In this document: positions 31,603 to 41,094 of the stretch, in pieces
How the letters are laid out: each line of letters starts with the position of its first letter
How positions within the stretch are numbered: the stretch's first letter is position 1
DNA from: an uncultured Bacteroidia bacterium
GTDB lineage: Bacteria > Bacteroidota > Bacteroidia > Bacteroidales > UBA932
Assembly (NCBI GenBank): GCA_902769525.1
Contig: CACXPG010000011.1
Coordinates: 1-64,000 of the forward strand
DNA length: 64,000 bases
Reading direction: 5' to 3'
Program-made: the position numbers and the translations under genes
Notes under the pieces: model-generated
Databases searched by the model: none
What the model was told of the DNA's origin: nothing
The model's input: the letters and a program-made list of their open reading frames with translations, nothing else

Positions 31603-32712
31603 TTACTTTGTTGAGGCTTCTGCTGCTGCACGGGCTGCTTTGGCTTTGTTCAGCGAGTCAAGAGCCTGGCGGTATGCCCTCGCGTTGGCGAAATGCTCTC
31701 TCTCGTTTCTTGCAAAGCGGTGTGTGCCGTTGAACTTAGGATTGGCGCAGAAGAACATATAGTCTGTCTGCTCTTCGTTCAGGACACCGTCCAGACAGTC
31801 TTTGGTAGGGGCCATAATTGGTCCTGGAGGCAAGCCGTAAACCTTGTAGGTGTTATAAGGAGAGTCTGTCTCGAGATGCTTTTTGAGGACTCTGGTAAGA
31901 GTGAAATCTCCCGTTGCATAGATTACGGTTGGGTCTGCGCACAGTTTCCAGCCTTTCTTGAGGCGGTTATGGTAAACGCTTGCAATCTTCGGATATTCAG
32001 GCACGTGGTTGCTTTCTCCATAGACTATTGAAGCCAGGATGGAGACTTCCTTCTGGCTCAGGCCGATTTTCTTTGCTTTCTGGAGACGTTCATCAGTCCA
32101 GAACTTGTCATACTCCTTTTTCATCCTTTCGAGGAACTCCTTTGGTGTGACGGTCCAGTAGAATTCGTAAGAATCGGGGAGTATCAGGGAAAGAACATTG
32201 GATGTGTCTGTGCCGAGAGTGTTCAGATAGTCGTTGTCTGTGAACACTTCCATAAAGGCGGCGGAATCTGCCATCATCCTCTTGCCAAGCCTTGCCGCCA
32301 GATTTTTGGCATGGCGGATTCGTCCGGACAGTGGAAGCATAAGCGGGGTCTGGTATCCGTATTTTATATTCCTGACTACCTGTATGTTGGTGGCAAGAGA
32401 ATCGAGAACATAACGGCCCGGATGAATATGAGAAGGCAGCTGTTCGCGGTTGGCAACCTTCACGAACGAGCCAAGGTCTGTCAGATGCCTTTCCAGAGAA
32501 TCCATCAGGGACGAGAAGTCTGTGCCCGGCCTTACATATAGCACTGTCTTGTGGGCTATGTTCTTCTTGTTCTTCTGAAGGAATCTTGCTACAGCTATGC
32601 CTGCCGGTATTGCAAGAAGCAGCGCCAAGAGCAGCAGCCATCTTGTGATTCTGCCCTTTTTTGATGATTTTCTGCTGTTTTTCTTTGGTTTAGAGGATGT
32701 TTTCCTGGCCAT
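31603..32712 (-). CDS. mltG: Endolytic murein transglycosylase MltG
   Basis: MltG (369 residues from the ATG at 32712) cuts nascent glycan strands in the inner-membrane periplasm face. A very basic N-terminus (KKNSRKSSKKGR) precedes one membrane helix (about 24-42), then LysM-like and YceG catalytic regions. The catalytic Glu is in ILASIVYGESNHVPEYPKIASVYHNRL, and LETDSPYNTYKVYGLPPGPI is the second family block. A longer frame begins at 32742, but the added residues run into the cdd promoter, so I use 32712. Confidence 0.92.
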   Translation of the reverse strand: MARKTSSKPKKNSRKSSKKGRITRWLLLLALLLAIPAGIAVARFLQKNKKNIAHKTVLYVRPGTDFSSLMDSLERHLTDLGSFVKVANREQLPSHIHPGRYVLDSLATNIQVVRNIKYGYQTPLMLPLSGRIRHAKNLAARLGKRMMADSAAFMEVFTDNDYLNTLGTDTSNVLSLILPDSYEFYWTVTPKEFLERMKKEYDKFWTDERLQKAKKIGLSQKEVSILASIVYGESNHVPEYPKIASVYHNRLKKGWKLCADPTVIYATGDFTLTRVLKKHLETDSPYNTYKVYGLPPGPIMAPTKDCLDGVLNEEQTDYMFFCANPKFNGTHRFARNEREHFANARAYRQALDSLNKAKAARAAAEASTK

Positions 32713-32750
32713 AAATGGTATGATATGTGTTTCAACTATCACAAATTTAT

Positions 32751-32758
32751 TAAATTTG
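32751..32758 (+). promoter_or_regulatory. -7 promoter element of cdd
   Basis: TAAATTTG at 32751-32758 lies 17 bases before the cdd ATG at 32776. It overlaps an earlier in-frame ATG region (32725), which argues for the later start. Confidence 0.5.
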
Positions 32759-32775
32759 CAGTAAAGCAGTTCTAT

Positions 32776-33246
32776 ATGAAGAAAAAATTAGTCATAGAAT
32801 ACCAGGAGTTTTCTTCTGCTGACAAATTGCCGAAAGAAGACGCCGAGCTTCTCAAGGAAGCGATATCCGCGACTCAGCTTTCATATTCCCCGTTCTCGAA
32901 TTTCAAGGTTGGCGCGGCTGTCAGGCTTGCCAACGGCCAGATACTCAAGGCTGCCAACCAGGAAAGCGCAGCTTTTCCGTCCGGACTTTGCGCCGAGAGG
33001 TCTGTGCTTTTCTATGCATTGTCCAAGTATCCGGGAGTCGCTGTGGAGGCTTTGGCCATAGCCGCAAAGAAAGGACGCAGGCTTACCGCCACTCCTACAA
33101 GGCCTTGCGGCGCCTGCATACAGGTAATGCTGGATGCCCAGAAACGCGGGGGAAAGCCTCTGAAAGTTATTCTGGGTGCCGCAGAAAAAATAGAGGTCAT
33201 CTCGTCTGTGAATGACCTCATACCGTTCTCGTTTGACAATCTTTAG
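32776..33246 (+). CDS. cdd: Cytidine deaminase
   Basis: This 156-residue enzyme deaminates cytidine or deoxycytidine to the uridine form for pyrimidine salvage. The zinc site is complete: Cys-Ala-Glu in FPSGLCAERSVLF and Pro-Cys-x-x-Cys in TRPCGACIQVM. The substrate loop YSPFSNFKVGAAV is also present. ATG 32776 gives the standard start and follows a promoter. The gene stands alone on the plus strand between mltG and a PhnP-like gene, both on the minus strand. Confidence 0.95.
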   Translation: MKKKLVIEYQEFSSADKLPKEDAELLKEAISATQLSYSPFSNFKVGAAVRLANGQILKAANQESAAFPSGLCAERSVLFYALSKYPGVAVEALAIAAKKGRRLTATPTRPCGACIQVMLDAQKRGGKPLKVILGAAEKIEVISSVNDLIPFSFDNL

Positions 33247-33266
33247 CTTTTGCCGGCCACTGGATG

Positions 33267-34058
33267 TCAGAAACTGACTTTCAGGCCGTCATAGGCGACG
33301 TATATTCCTGAAGGCATCTCTGTGGACAAATCCGCATGGGTGCCTTTAATGTTGTGCTCGTCTTCTGCCATCTGGTGTGACAGATGGGTGATAAAGGTCT
33401 TCTTTGCACCAATTTTCTGTGATGTTGCAATAGCCTCTCCCAGAGAGAAATGCGACAGATGCTTAGTCCTTCTAACAGTATTGATTACCATTATCTCCAG
33501 ACCCTTCAGCTTTTCAAACTCCTCTTCAGCGATCTGGTTTGCGTCTGTAAGGTAGCACAGCCCGCCCATCCTGAATCCGAGGACCGGGAGTTTGTAGTGC
33601 ATTGCCCTGACAGGGATAATCTTCTGGCCCTGAATCTCGAAAGGTTTTTCGTCGATGATGTGGATGTCCAGTTTTGGCACTCCGGGATATGGATGGTCCG
33701 AAAAGGCGTAGGAATATTCCATCTTAAGGCCTCCGAGCACCCTGTTTTCGCAGTATATGGTTGTGGGTTTGCTGTTTATGTAGTTGAGTGCTCTCACATC
33801 GTCGAGACCACCTGTATGGTCTTTGTGCTGATGGGTGAAAAGGATGGCGTCCAGGTCTTCAATCCCGTTGGCCAGGGCCTGGGTGCGGAAATCCGGACCG
33901 CAGTCTATCAGCAGTTTCAATCCGTTGTAATGCACGAAGGCGGATGCCCTCAGGCGCTTGTCCCTGGGGTCGGTGCTGCTGCAGACCGAGCAGTGGCATC
34001 CAATCATCGGAACACCGGTTGATGTTCCAGTTCCCAAAAACAGAATAGAATTTTCCAT
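33267..34058 (-). CDS. PhnP-like metallo-beta-lactamase-fold hydrolase
   Basis: This 263-residue cytoplasmic enzyme has the MBL zinc motif THQHKDHTGGLDD, the opening strand FLGTGTSTGVPMIGC, a CHCSVC cysteine cluster that can bind a structural zinc as in PhnP, and DCGPDFRTQ. PhnP acts on cyclic phosphoribosyl phosphates; relatives without phn genes nearby have unknown phosphodiester substrates. No phn genes are visible here, so the exact substrate is open. Its -7 element lies 5 bases before the start codon. Confidence 0.85.
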   Translation of the reverse strand: MENSILFLGTGTSTGVPMIGCHCSVCSSTDPRDKRLRASAFVHYNGLKLLIDCGPDFRTQALANGIEDLDAILFTHQHKDHTGGLDDVRALNYINSKPTTIYCENRVLGGLKMEYSYAFSDHPYPGVPKLDIHIIDEKPFEIQGQKIIPVRAMHYKLPVLGFRMGGLCYLTDANQIAEEEFEKLKGLEIMVINTVRRTKHLSHFSLGEAIATSQKIGAKKTFITHLSHQMAEDEHNIKGTHADLSTEMPSGIYVAYDGLKVSF

Positions 34059-34062
34059 ACAT

Positions 34063-34070
34063 CAAATATA
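34063..34070 (-). promoter_or_regulatory. -7 promoter element of the PhnP-like gene
   Basis: Minus-strand TATATTTG ends 5 bases before the ATG at 34058, so transcription should begin at or next to the start codon, giving a leaderless or nearly leaderless mRNA. Confidence 0.5.
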
Positions 34071-34102
34071 GCAAAACCCTCCCGATTATTTTCATTTTAA
34101 GT

Positions 34103-34110
34103 TATCTTTG
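34103..34110 (+). promoter_or_regulatory. -7 promoter element of the RsmI-like gene
   Basis: TATCTTTG ends 8 bases before the ATG at 34119. It also argues against the alternative GTG start at 34110, which overlaps the element. The mRNA would have almost no leader. Confidence 0.5.
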
Positions 34111-34118
34111 TGGCGGTT

Positions 34119-34826
34119 ATGGCAAAAGGAAAACTATATCTGATACCATCCCCGCTGGGAGAAGGGGCTGTGGCAGACGCGCTGCCGCCAAGGAACATCT
34201 ATATTATAGAATCGCTGAAGCATTTTGTTGTGGAAGAGATAACTACGGCAAGGCGTTTCTTGTCCCGCTGCGGGCTGAAAGGCAGAATAGAGACCTTGAA
34301 TTTCTACGAGCTGAACGAGCATACGGATCCTAAAGTAGGGGCCGGCTATGTCTCTCTGCTTCTGGAAGGCAACGATGTCGGGCTGATCTCCGAGGCCGGT
34401 CTTCCAGCAGTGGCTGACCCGGGAAGCATACTTGTGGCAGCAGCACACAGAGAAGACATCCAGGTGATTCCGCTTGTCGGGCCATCGTCGCTGATGATGG
34501 CGCTTATGAGCAGCGGGCTGCAGGGCCAGAACTTTGCCTTCAACGGCTATCTGCCTGTAAAAGAGGAAGCCCGCAAATCAAAGCTGCGTTTCTACGAGGC
34601 TCATTCCAGGAAGATGAACCAGAGCCAGATATTCATAGAGACACCGTACCGCAACGACGCTCTTTTTGCCTCCATTCTGGAGACTTGCTCTCCTTCAACG
34701 ATGCTGACGGTTGCAGCGGATATCTCCCTGCCGGCCGAATTCATCAGGACGATGCCGGTCGGGCTTTGGAGAAAATCGGGGATGAAGATAGGGAAGAGGC
34801 CTTGCGTATTCATTATTCTGGGATAG
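34119..34826 (+). CDS. RsmI-like tetrapyrrole-methylase-fold methyltransferase
   Basis: This 235-residue protein belongs to the SAM-dependent tetrapyrrole methylase fold, in the COG0313 group related to RsmI, the 16S rRNA C1402 ribose methyltransferase. It has LYLIPSPLGEG, NDVGLISEAGLPAVADPG and VGPSSLMMALMSSGL. It is shorter than E. coli RsmI (286) and lacks its C-terminal extension, and IESLKHFVVEE replaces the usual CEDTR-like block, so it may be the paralogue common in Bacteroidetes and not the C1402 enzyme. Methyl acceptor is not certain. Confidence 0.8.
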   Translation: MAKGKLYLIPSPLGEGAVADALPPRNIYIIESLKHFVVEEITTARRFLSRCGLKGRIETLNFYELNEHTDPKVGAGYVSLLLEGNDVGLISEAGLPAVADPGSILVAAAHREDIQVIPLVGPSSLMMALMSSGLQGQNFAFNGYLPVKEEARKSKLRFYEAHSRKMNQSQIFIETPYRNDALFASILETCSPSTMLTVAADISLPAEFIRTMPVGLWRKSGMKIGKRPCVFIILG

Positions 34827-34861
34827 ATGTTTGTTTGCCGGATAGCTTAAAATGATTTATA

Positions 34862-35212
34862 ATGAACAGGATAGAGCTTAAAGACATGGAATTCTTCTCC
34901 TCTCACGGATGCTTTGAGGAAGAGAGGATCATTGGCAACCGCTTTGTGGTTAATCTGTGCGTGGAAGGGGATTTTTCCGCCGCCGCAAATTCTGATTCCA
35001 TAGAAGATGCAGTCAACTACCAGACGCTTTACGATATAGTGAAAGATGAAATGGACATTCCGTCTCACCTTCTTGAGAATGTGGCTGAGCGAATTGTCCG
35101 TCACATCAAATCTGATTTTCCGTCTCTTTCGAGGATATCTGTCACGATAGACAAGATAAACCCTCCGCTGGGCGGGAAACTCTATGCCTCCAGCGTTACA
35201 TTTGAAATCTAG
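34862..35212 (+). CDS. folB: Dihydroneopterin aldolase
   Basis: FolB (116 residues) converts 7,8-dihydroneopterin to 6-hydroxymethyl-dihydropterin in folate synthesis. The N-terminal IELKDMEFFSSHGCFEEER with catalytic Glu, the DAVNYQTLYDIV block, and the Lys in ISVTIDKINPPLGG are all conserved. It lies 35 bases after the methyltransferase gene and the mtaB gene follows within 20 bases of its stop, so the three are probably one transcript. Confidence 0.93.
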   Translation: MNRIELKDMEFFSSHGCFEEERIIGNRFVVNLCVEGDFSAAANSDSIEDAVNYQTLYDIVKDEMDIPSHLLENVAERIVRHIKSDFPSLSRISVTIDKINPPLGGKLYASSVTFEI

Positions 35213-35231
35213 TTTTCTGGCAATCTGCATT

Positions 35232-36473
35232 ATGGGGGACTTTACGGGAAAGAAAATGGCCATCGCCACTCTGGGCTGCAAGCTTAACTTTGCGGAAAGC
35301 TCGTCTATTGCCCAGCAGTTTGTACGCAATGGCTTTGCGGAGGTCTCTCCGTATTCTTCCGGCGTGGATGTCTGCGTGGTTAACACCTGCACCGTTACCG
35401 AGCATTCAGACAAGAAATGCAGAAACATAATCCGCAGAATCCACAAGCTTAATCCCGATGCTGTGATAGCTGTCACAGGTTGCTATGCCACCCTGAAAAA
35501 GTCTGAAATTGAGGCTCTGGAAGGGGTTTCTTTTGTACTTGAGCAGGACAAGAAGGGAAGTGTCTATTCCCGCTGCATTGAGCTTCTGGAAGGCTCTCCC
35601 TGCAGCCCGAGCGCCGCTGAGCACATTTTCCCTGCGTGCTCGTTCGGCGAGAGGACAAGGTCGTTCCTGAAAGTTCAGGACGGGTGCAACTACTTCTGCA
35701 CTTACTGCGCCATACCTTATGCAAGAGGCAGGAGCAGGAGCGTTCCAGTAGAGACTCTGGTATCCCAGGCAAGAGAAATCGCGGAGAAAGGCGTTAAGGA
35801 GATAGTTCTTACAGGCGTCAATATCGGGGACTATGACGGCGGGCTTCTTTCAGTGCTGAAGGCCCTGAATGACGTGAAGGGGATTGAGCGTTACAGGATT
35901 TCATCAATCGAGCCTAATCTTCTGACAGAAGAAATGATAGACTGGATAGCGTCGGGGACAAAATTCCAGCCGCATTTCCATATTCCGCTTCAGAGCGGAT
36001 GCGATTCCACTCTCAGCAGAATGCACCGCAAATACGACACGGCCCTGTTTGCATCCAGGATAGACTATATCCGGAAGAAGATGGGGGACGTGTTCTTCGG
36101 AATAGACGTGATTGCCGGTTTCCCCGGTGAAACCGATGAGGAATTCAACTCCACACTGTCATTCATCAGCGACAGAATATCTCCGGCCTTCCTTCATATC
36201 TTCCCGTATTCCAGAAGGAAAGGCACCTTGGCCGACAAGATGGACGGCCAGGTTCCGGACATCGTGAAAACTCAAAGAGTGAAGGCTCTGGAGGAATTGT
36301 CTGACAAGCTTCATCGCGATTATCAGGAAAGATTTGCCGGAACAAGACAGAAAGTCCTGTTCGAAGGCCGCGTGAAAGGCAATCTGATGGGTGGATACAC
36401 CGGCAATTACATTAGAGTGGAAAGACCTTATGACGCCAAGGCGATAGGGGAAATAGTGGAGGTTGTTATTTAG
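35232..36473 (+). CDS. mtaB: tRNA t6A37 methylthiotransferase MtaB
   Basis: MtaB (413 residues) adds a methylthio group to t6A37 of tRNA. It has the N-terminal UPF0004 domain with cysteines in TLGCKLNFAES, VNTCTVTEHSD and TGCYATLK, the radical-SAM motif Cys-x3-Cys-x2-Cys in CNYFCTYCAIPYARG, and a short TRAM domain at the end. A frame starting at 35184 overlaps folB; ATG 35232 is the usual start for this family. It ends convergently with tamB, overlapping it by 8 bases. tsaD, needed for the same tRNA position, lies nearby. Confidence 0.92.
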   Translation: MGDFTGKKMAIATLGCKLNFAESSSIAQQFVRNGFAEVSPYSSGVDVCVVNTCTVTEHSDKKCRNIIRRIHKLNPDAVIAVTGCYATLKKSEIEALEGVSFVLEQDKKGSVYSRCIELLEGSPCSPSAAEHIFPACSFGERTRSFLKVQDGCNYFCTYCAIPYARGRSRSVPVETLVSQAREIAEKGVKEIVLTGVNIGDYDGGLLSVLKALNDVKGIERYRISSIEPNLLTEEMIDWIASGTKFQPHFHIPLQSGCDSTLSRMHRKYDTALFASRIDYIRKKMGDVFFGIDVIAGFPGETDEEFNSTLSFISDRISPAFLHIFPYSRRKGTLADKMDGQVPDIVKTQRVKALEELSDKLHRDYQERFAGTRQKVLFEGRVKGNLMGGYTGNYIRVERPYDAKAIGEIVEVVI

Positions 36474-39400
36474 ACCTCTGCTCTTCCCTGAGTTTTCTGC
36501 GCTCTTCCTTTTTCTGCTGACGGGCGGCTCTTCTTTCTTCCTTTTCTTTGATGCTTAGCATCTTCTCGTATTCCTTCTGGGCGGCGCTGCGCTTGCGGAA
36601 GAGGTCTTTGAACGAGTTGAACTCGTGCTGGTAGGCCACACCGATTCCGGTTCTCTGGCTCATGTCCAGGTAGCTGGAGTAATAGTCGGTGGCGTGGGAG
36701 AAGAATGTCATCCTGACTTTGCCGCGGCGGTCCATCTTGACCTGCACGTCGATATTGCCCCTGACATCGTTTCCGGTAATGTAGGAATATGGGTTGTTGC
36801 CCATAGAGCCATTGATAATCACGCGGTTGTTAAACAACTGGGTGGACACGGCCACTTCAAAGGCGTCGTTTACATACTGGGAGCCCTGCTGGTAGCTGAA
36901 TCCCAGGTCAAGCGGTATGCCGAGCTGCATCAGCAGGTTGTTCACCTGCCCCACAATCATAGAAGTTGCATTTGAGTAAAGAGCGGTGGTGCTGCTGGAT
37001 GAAACACCGGATTCAACTTCAGGAGTGAAGCTGCCGAAGGCAATCAGAGACGCAAACTGTTTCTGGACCTTGTCTTCCGTGTTGAGCGCGTTGTCAACCA
37101 GAAGCTTGACGGTAGGGTCAAGGTCCGGAATGTCTATTCCGAACTTGATCTGAGGATTGTTCAGCAGACCCGTAATCTTGAGTATGGCGTTTACCTGCCT
37201 GTTGGTATTTGCGGTAGAGTCTGCAATAAGCCTGTTGACAGAGGCCTTGGTCGTGTAAAGAGCTTCTATGTCCAGAGAGGTGTTGCCAATGTTGCCGTTA
37301 AAGGATACGCTGCTGCCTGGCTGCACTTTAAAGTCTCTGGAAGCCAGACCCATAAGAACAAAGTGGTAACTTCCTTCCTCGATGGCGTAGTTGCCGGAAA
37401 GCCTGAATATGTCTCTGTTAGGGTTTACTCTCACCCCGATTCTTCCGTTTCCGCTGGCCTTCATTATATCGCCCGTGGACTTGTCGATTTCCAGCCATAC
37501 GCTGGCATCTGGAGTTGCATTGACATTGAGGTTAATGTCAAGTTCAAGCGGCTCTGAAACTTTCTTGCCCTTGGCAAAATACAGGGTGTCGTAAGGGTCA
37601 AGCTCAACCGGTCTTGCTTCCTGCACGAAGGTCAGGATGTTGGACTGGCTCGCGCTGGATGCTCCGGACAAAGGAATATGAAGCTGGGTCTTTCTTTCTG
37701 TACGGGCGTTTATGTCCATAGTTATGCGGCTCAGGCTTCCCTTGATATTCACATTGCCCGAAGAGAAGACCGTGCCGTAGAAGTCTTCGTTATCTCTTTC
37801 TTCGGTGTTCAGGCTGAGCAGGTTGTTGAGACTGATGGCGGCATTTACCGCTATGTTGCTGAACTTGTTCCACTTGATGCCGCCGCTTACTCTTCCGCTT
37901 CCGCCAAGCGAATCCGCAAGACTGGCGTTCTTTATATTCACGCCGTTGTCGTCAATGGTGAATGGACCGTCTAGAATCAGAGGAACCTTCAGATAATCCA
38001 CGGTGAACTTGAACTTGTTGAACCGGCACTGCTTGCTCTCGATGGAAATGTCGTCTAGCGGACCGTACACTCTAAGGCTTCCGGAGAGAGTTCCGCCAGT
38101 ATTGGACATCACGTCGTCCAGGACAGGCTCAAAGTAGTTCAGCCCGATATCGTTGAGATCCGTGATAAAGTCTACATAAGAGTCCGAAGGCCGGTAGAAT
38201 CCGCCCAAATCCAGTCTCTTGCGGCCGTCTCGGGTGGTTTCCACGTCTATGTCATACCGCTTGTTCTCGTTCGACCACACGGCGCTTATGTCCACCCCTC
38301 CGACAAACTGCCTGTTCATGTAGATGGAATCGCCGCTGAATGACGCAAACATCTTGGTGTTGTCCTTGTTGAGCGAGACGCTGGCATCTCCAGACATTTT
38401 TCCTCCGATTCCCAGCGGATCGTCCAGGAACTGGTCTAGTATCGCCAGGTCGAAGTTCTTCATCGCGATGCCAAGAGAATCTTTCTTTGTGGAGGAAAGA
38501 GTTCCGCCGGCACTCAGAAGCTGGTCTTTGTTCTCTATCCTGAAATTGTCCAGAACAAGCAGCGAGTCCGAGTAAATGATTTCAGACGGCCTGATTCTGA
38601 ACTTGTTGTTTCTTAGGGTGATGTCGGATTCCCTCAGTTTTATGTCAATAGGGCTGGCGAGGAAACGCTCTTCTCCGTTGATGGTGAATACGCTGTCTCT
38701 GTATATGGAAACCAGAGCGTTGATGTTGGTGGTGTTGGTGCGTGTGCTGTCGTTGTTGAAGCGGATGGAAAGGTCAGCCACGTTGTCTTCCATATTTGCA
38801 AACACCCTGGTGCTGTCAACCGAAATGCCGGCTGCATTTATTTCCTTTGCAAAAAGCGACGCTGCTATGCTTGAATCCCTGTCGGATATTATCAGGCGCA
38901 CGTTTTTCAGGTAATTGTCTTCATAGGCAAGCCTTCCGCTGTTTGCCAGAACCCTGTAATGGTCGTCTTCAGACACCTTTATCCTGAGCGATGAACCGTT
39001 CTGGATATACAGGCCCGGAAGTATGAAAGCGCAGATTCCCTGTGTGTTGAGAGTTTTAAGGGTGAAACTGTAGTCTTGGTTGTAACTTTCGTTGGCGTAT
39101 TTCTGGTTGTACGGCTTGAGCAGGTTGCTGAAATGGCGTCTGAGCACCTGGTGGCGGAACTGGTAGATGAAACTGTCTATCATCCTGGTGCCCTCGTACC
39201 TGGCCTTCATGAAGTCCGAAACTATGTTGATCACATACTTGCCGTTCTCGAACAGGGATGTAGCGTCCAGATTGCCGATGTCGTGCTTTCCGTGAGAGTT
39301 GGTGTAGGTGGTGTTGTCCATCTTAAGATAGCCGAAGAAGCTGTTGTCAGAATCGGCGAACAAGTCTGCGCTGATGAACGTGCTGACCTCGGATACTGAA

Positions 39401-41010
39401 TCGCGAGTGTCAAGCTTGAGGGCGTAAAGGTCTGCGTAAGGAATGTTTGCGTAGAAGTTGAACGTGCTGCCGTCCTTAATGCTAGTGGCTATGTTGCCCT
39501 GGAACATCAGGTCAAGGGCAGGGTCGTGGCAGATTAGCTTGCCGTCGAAAACTTCCTCAGAGTAGGTGCCTTTGGCGAATATGCCGGTCAGGTTATAGCC
39601 GTTGATGCCCAGTTTCCTGACATTCAGGCTGTCTATTGTGACGGATGTGATGTGGTCCGGGCTGATGTTGACTTTCACGCTGCCTTTGCCGCTGAAATTC
39701 CCGAGCAAAGGACTGTCTGCAAACTGGCGGAGATTGACATCGTTAGCGTCGAGCCTGATGGCAACCAGCGGGGCTGACTTGTCCCTGGCTGCATTTACCA
39801 GTGTCCTTGCCGCTATTCTTGTAGCGCCGCTGGAAAGCACTCCGTCCGTGACGATGTGCCCGATAGTTCCGCTCACGTTTCCAGAATAGTTCCATACCTG
39901 CATCCGCGGGAATGTCTCCAGGAAATCGATTTTCTGTCCGTCCGTAAGCCCTGCTATCACGTTTGAAAGGTCTTTTCCGGTAGTGGAGAAACTGTTGACT
40001 TTTCCGCTTACCTCGGTGTGGAACGCGTCCGGAAGCCCCTTGAGGTGCAAGTCGGAAACCGAGAACGAGGTCTCTCCGCTTTTGGTCGCTCCCTTGACGT
40101 TCCTGACAGTAAGATTGCGTACCGTTCCGTAGACTTCTCCACTTGTCATAAGTTCCAGTTCTGATTTGAGGAAGTCCGGTGCAAACCGGCCTATGGTCCT
40201 CATTGCCACGTGAGTGTCCTTGAACCTGGAGTGAATTACAACCTTGTCGAGGAAATACTTGAGATCCTTCGCGGAGGAGAATCCGAGTTTAAGGAAATCT
40301 CCTCTGAACCGGCTGCCGTCAGCCGCAAGGTCAGGGTTGAAAAGGGTGGCACCGCTGGAGTCCAGGCGGAAGTCTCCCTTCAGATAGTCAATTTCAAATC
40401 CGCTGACTTCCTTGCCCGTCAGGTTGTCCAGCCTGGCGGTAAGTATATTGTCCTTGAATTTCAGGTCTGAAGCCTCAAAGTTGATGTCCCTGACTTTCAA
40501 ATCGGCGAAGTTGATCTGCTTTTCAACAGCTCCCTGGTCGTGGAAAGGGTCGGTAAGGTTGAACCTGAAATTCTCCACCTTGATCTTTTCCAGGGAAAAG
40601 TCAATGTTGAGGGCAGTGGTGTCGTCTGAGGGCGGGAATATCCTGTCTATGTTGAGAGTGGAATCTGTTTCACCGATGAGGTTGAACACTCCGTCCCTTA
40701 TGGCCAAAGACTTGACAGACTTGCTCTTGTCCAGAAGACCGCGGAGGGAGAATCTGGCGTCAAGCTCTTTTGCGTACACGAGAGTGTCTTTGGAAACTAT
40801 GGCAAAGTCATCGACGTGAACCCGGTTGAAGAATCTTATGCTCACGTCGGAAACCGTGATGTCGGCGTCTATGTTCTTTGTGAGTTCTGCCAGAACGTAT
40901 TTGCAGATTCTGGTCTGTACATACGGAATCTGGATGACAAGATACAAGGTCATGACAACGCACAGCAGAGCCACCAGCACCCATCCTATGTATTTGCCTA
41001 TCTTGCCCAT
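36466..41010 (-). CDS. tamB: TamB-like translocation and assembly module protein
   Basis: This 1514-residue protein begins with one membrane helix (about 8-26) and is otherwise a very long beta-rich repeat protein ending in the TamB/DUF490 domain (about 1080-1420), followed by a charged Arg/Lys/Glu tail (EERRAARQQKKEERR). TamB-type AsmA-like proteins form hydrophobic grooves bridging inner and outer membrane and help lipid transport and outer-membrane protein assembly. Length is within the range of Bacteroidetes members. It stands alone between convergent mtaB and divergent tsaD. Confidence 0.9.
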   Translation of the reverse strand: MGKIGKYIGWVLVALLCVVMTLYLVIQIPYVQTRICKYVLAELTKNIDADITVSDVSIRFFNRVHVDDFAIVSKDTLVYAKELDARFSLRGLLDKSKSVKSLAIRDGVFNLIGETDSTLNIDRIFPPSDDTTALNIDFSLEKIKVENFRFNLTDPFHDQGAVEKQINFADLKVRDINFEASDLKFKDNILTARLDNLTGKEVSGFEIDYLKGDFRLDSSGATLFNPDLAADGSRFRGDFLKLGFSSAKDLKYFLDKVVIHSRFKDTHVAMRTIGRFAPDFLKSELELMTSGEVYGTVRNLTVRNVKGATKSGETSFSVSDLHLKGLPDAFHTEVSGKVNSFSTTGKDLSNVIAGLTDGQKIDFLETFPRMQVWNYSGNVSGTIGHIVTDGVLSSGATRIAARTLVNAARDKSAPLVAIRLDANDVNLRQFADSPLLGNFSGKGSVKVNISPDHITSVTIDSLNVRKLGINGYNLTGIFAKGTYSEEVFDGKLICHDPALDLMFQGNIATSIKDGSTFNFYANIPYADLYALKLDTRDSVSEVSTFISADLFADSDNSFFGYLKMDNTTYTNSHGKHDIGNLDATSLFENGKYVINIVSDFMKARYEGTRMIDSFIYQFRHQVLRRHFSNLLKPYNQKYANESYNQDYSFTLKTLNTQGICAFILPGLYIQNGSSLRIKVSEDDHYRVLANSGRLAYEDNYLKNVRLIISDRDSSIAASLFAKEINAAGISVDSTRVFANMEDNVADLSIRFNNDSTRTNTTNINALVSIYRDSVFTINGEERFLASPIDIKLRESDITLRNNKFRIRPSEIIYSDSLLVLDNFRIENKDQLLSAGGTLSSTKKDSLGIAMKNFDLAILDQFLDDPLGIGGKMSGDASVSLNKDNTKMFASFSGDSIYMNRQFVGGVDISAVWSNENKRYDIDVETTRDGRKRLDLGGFYRPSDSYVDFITDLNDIGLNYFEPVLDDVMSNTGGTLSGSLRVYGPLDDISIESKQCRFNKFKFTVDYLKVPLILDGPFTIDDNGVNIKNASLADSLGGSGRVSGGIKWNKFSNIAVNAAISLNNLLSLNTEERDNEDFYGTVFSSGNVNIKGSLSRITMDINARTERKTQLHIPLSGASSASQSNILTFVQEARPVELDPYDTLYFAKGKKVSEPLELDINLNVNATPDASVWLEIDKSTGDIMKASGNGRIGVRVNPNRDIFRLSGNYAIEEGSYHFVLMGLASRDFKVQPGSSVSFNGNIGNTSLDIEALYTTKASVNRLIADSTANTNRQVNAILKITGLLNNPQIKFGIDIPDLDPTVKLLVDNALNTEDKVQKQFASLIAFGSFTPEVESGVSSSSTTALYSNATSMIVGQVNNLLMQLGIPLDLGFSYQQGSQYVNDAFEVAVSTQLFNNRVIINGSMGNNPYSYITGNDVRGNIDVQVKMDRRGKVRMTFFSHATDYYSSYLDMSQRTGIGVAYQHEFNSFKDLFRKRSAAQKEYEKMLSIKEKEERRAARQQKKEERRKLREEQRSK

Positions 41011-41040
41011 TCAGATTTGCCTATAAATATTCTAAAGATA

Positions 41041-41048
41041 CAAATTTA
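41041..41048 (-). promoter_or_regulatory. -7 promoter element of tamB
   Basis: Minus-strand TAAATTTG, 30 bases before the tamB ATG at 41010, back to back with the tsaD element. Confidence 0.45.
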
Positions 41049-41061
41049 CACAAAAAGTCAT

Positions 41062-41069
41062 TAGATTTG
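41062..41069 (+). promoter_or_regulatory. -7 promoter element of tsaD
   Basis: TAGATTTG, 25 bases before the tsaD ATG at 41095. It is divergent to the tamB element, 13 bases apart. Confidence 0.5.
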
Positions 41070-41094
41070 CACTTCTGAACAAAGTAAGGCCAAT

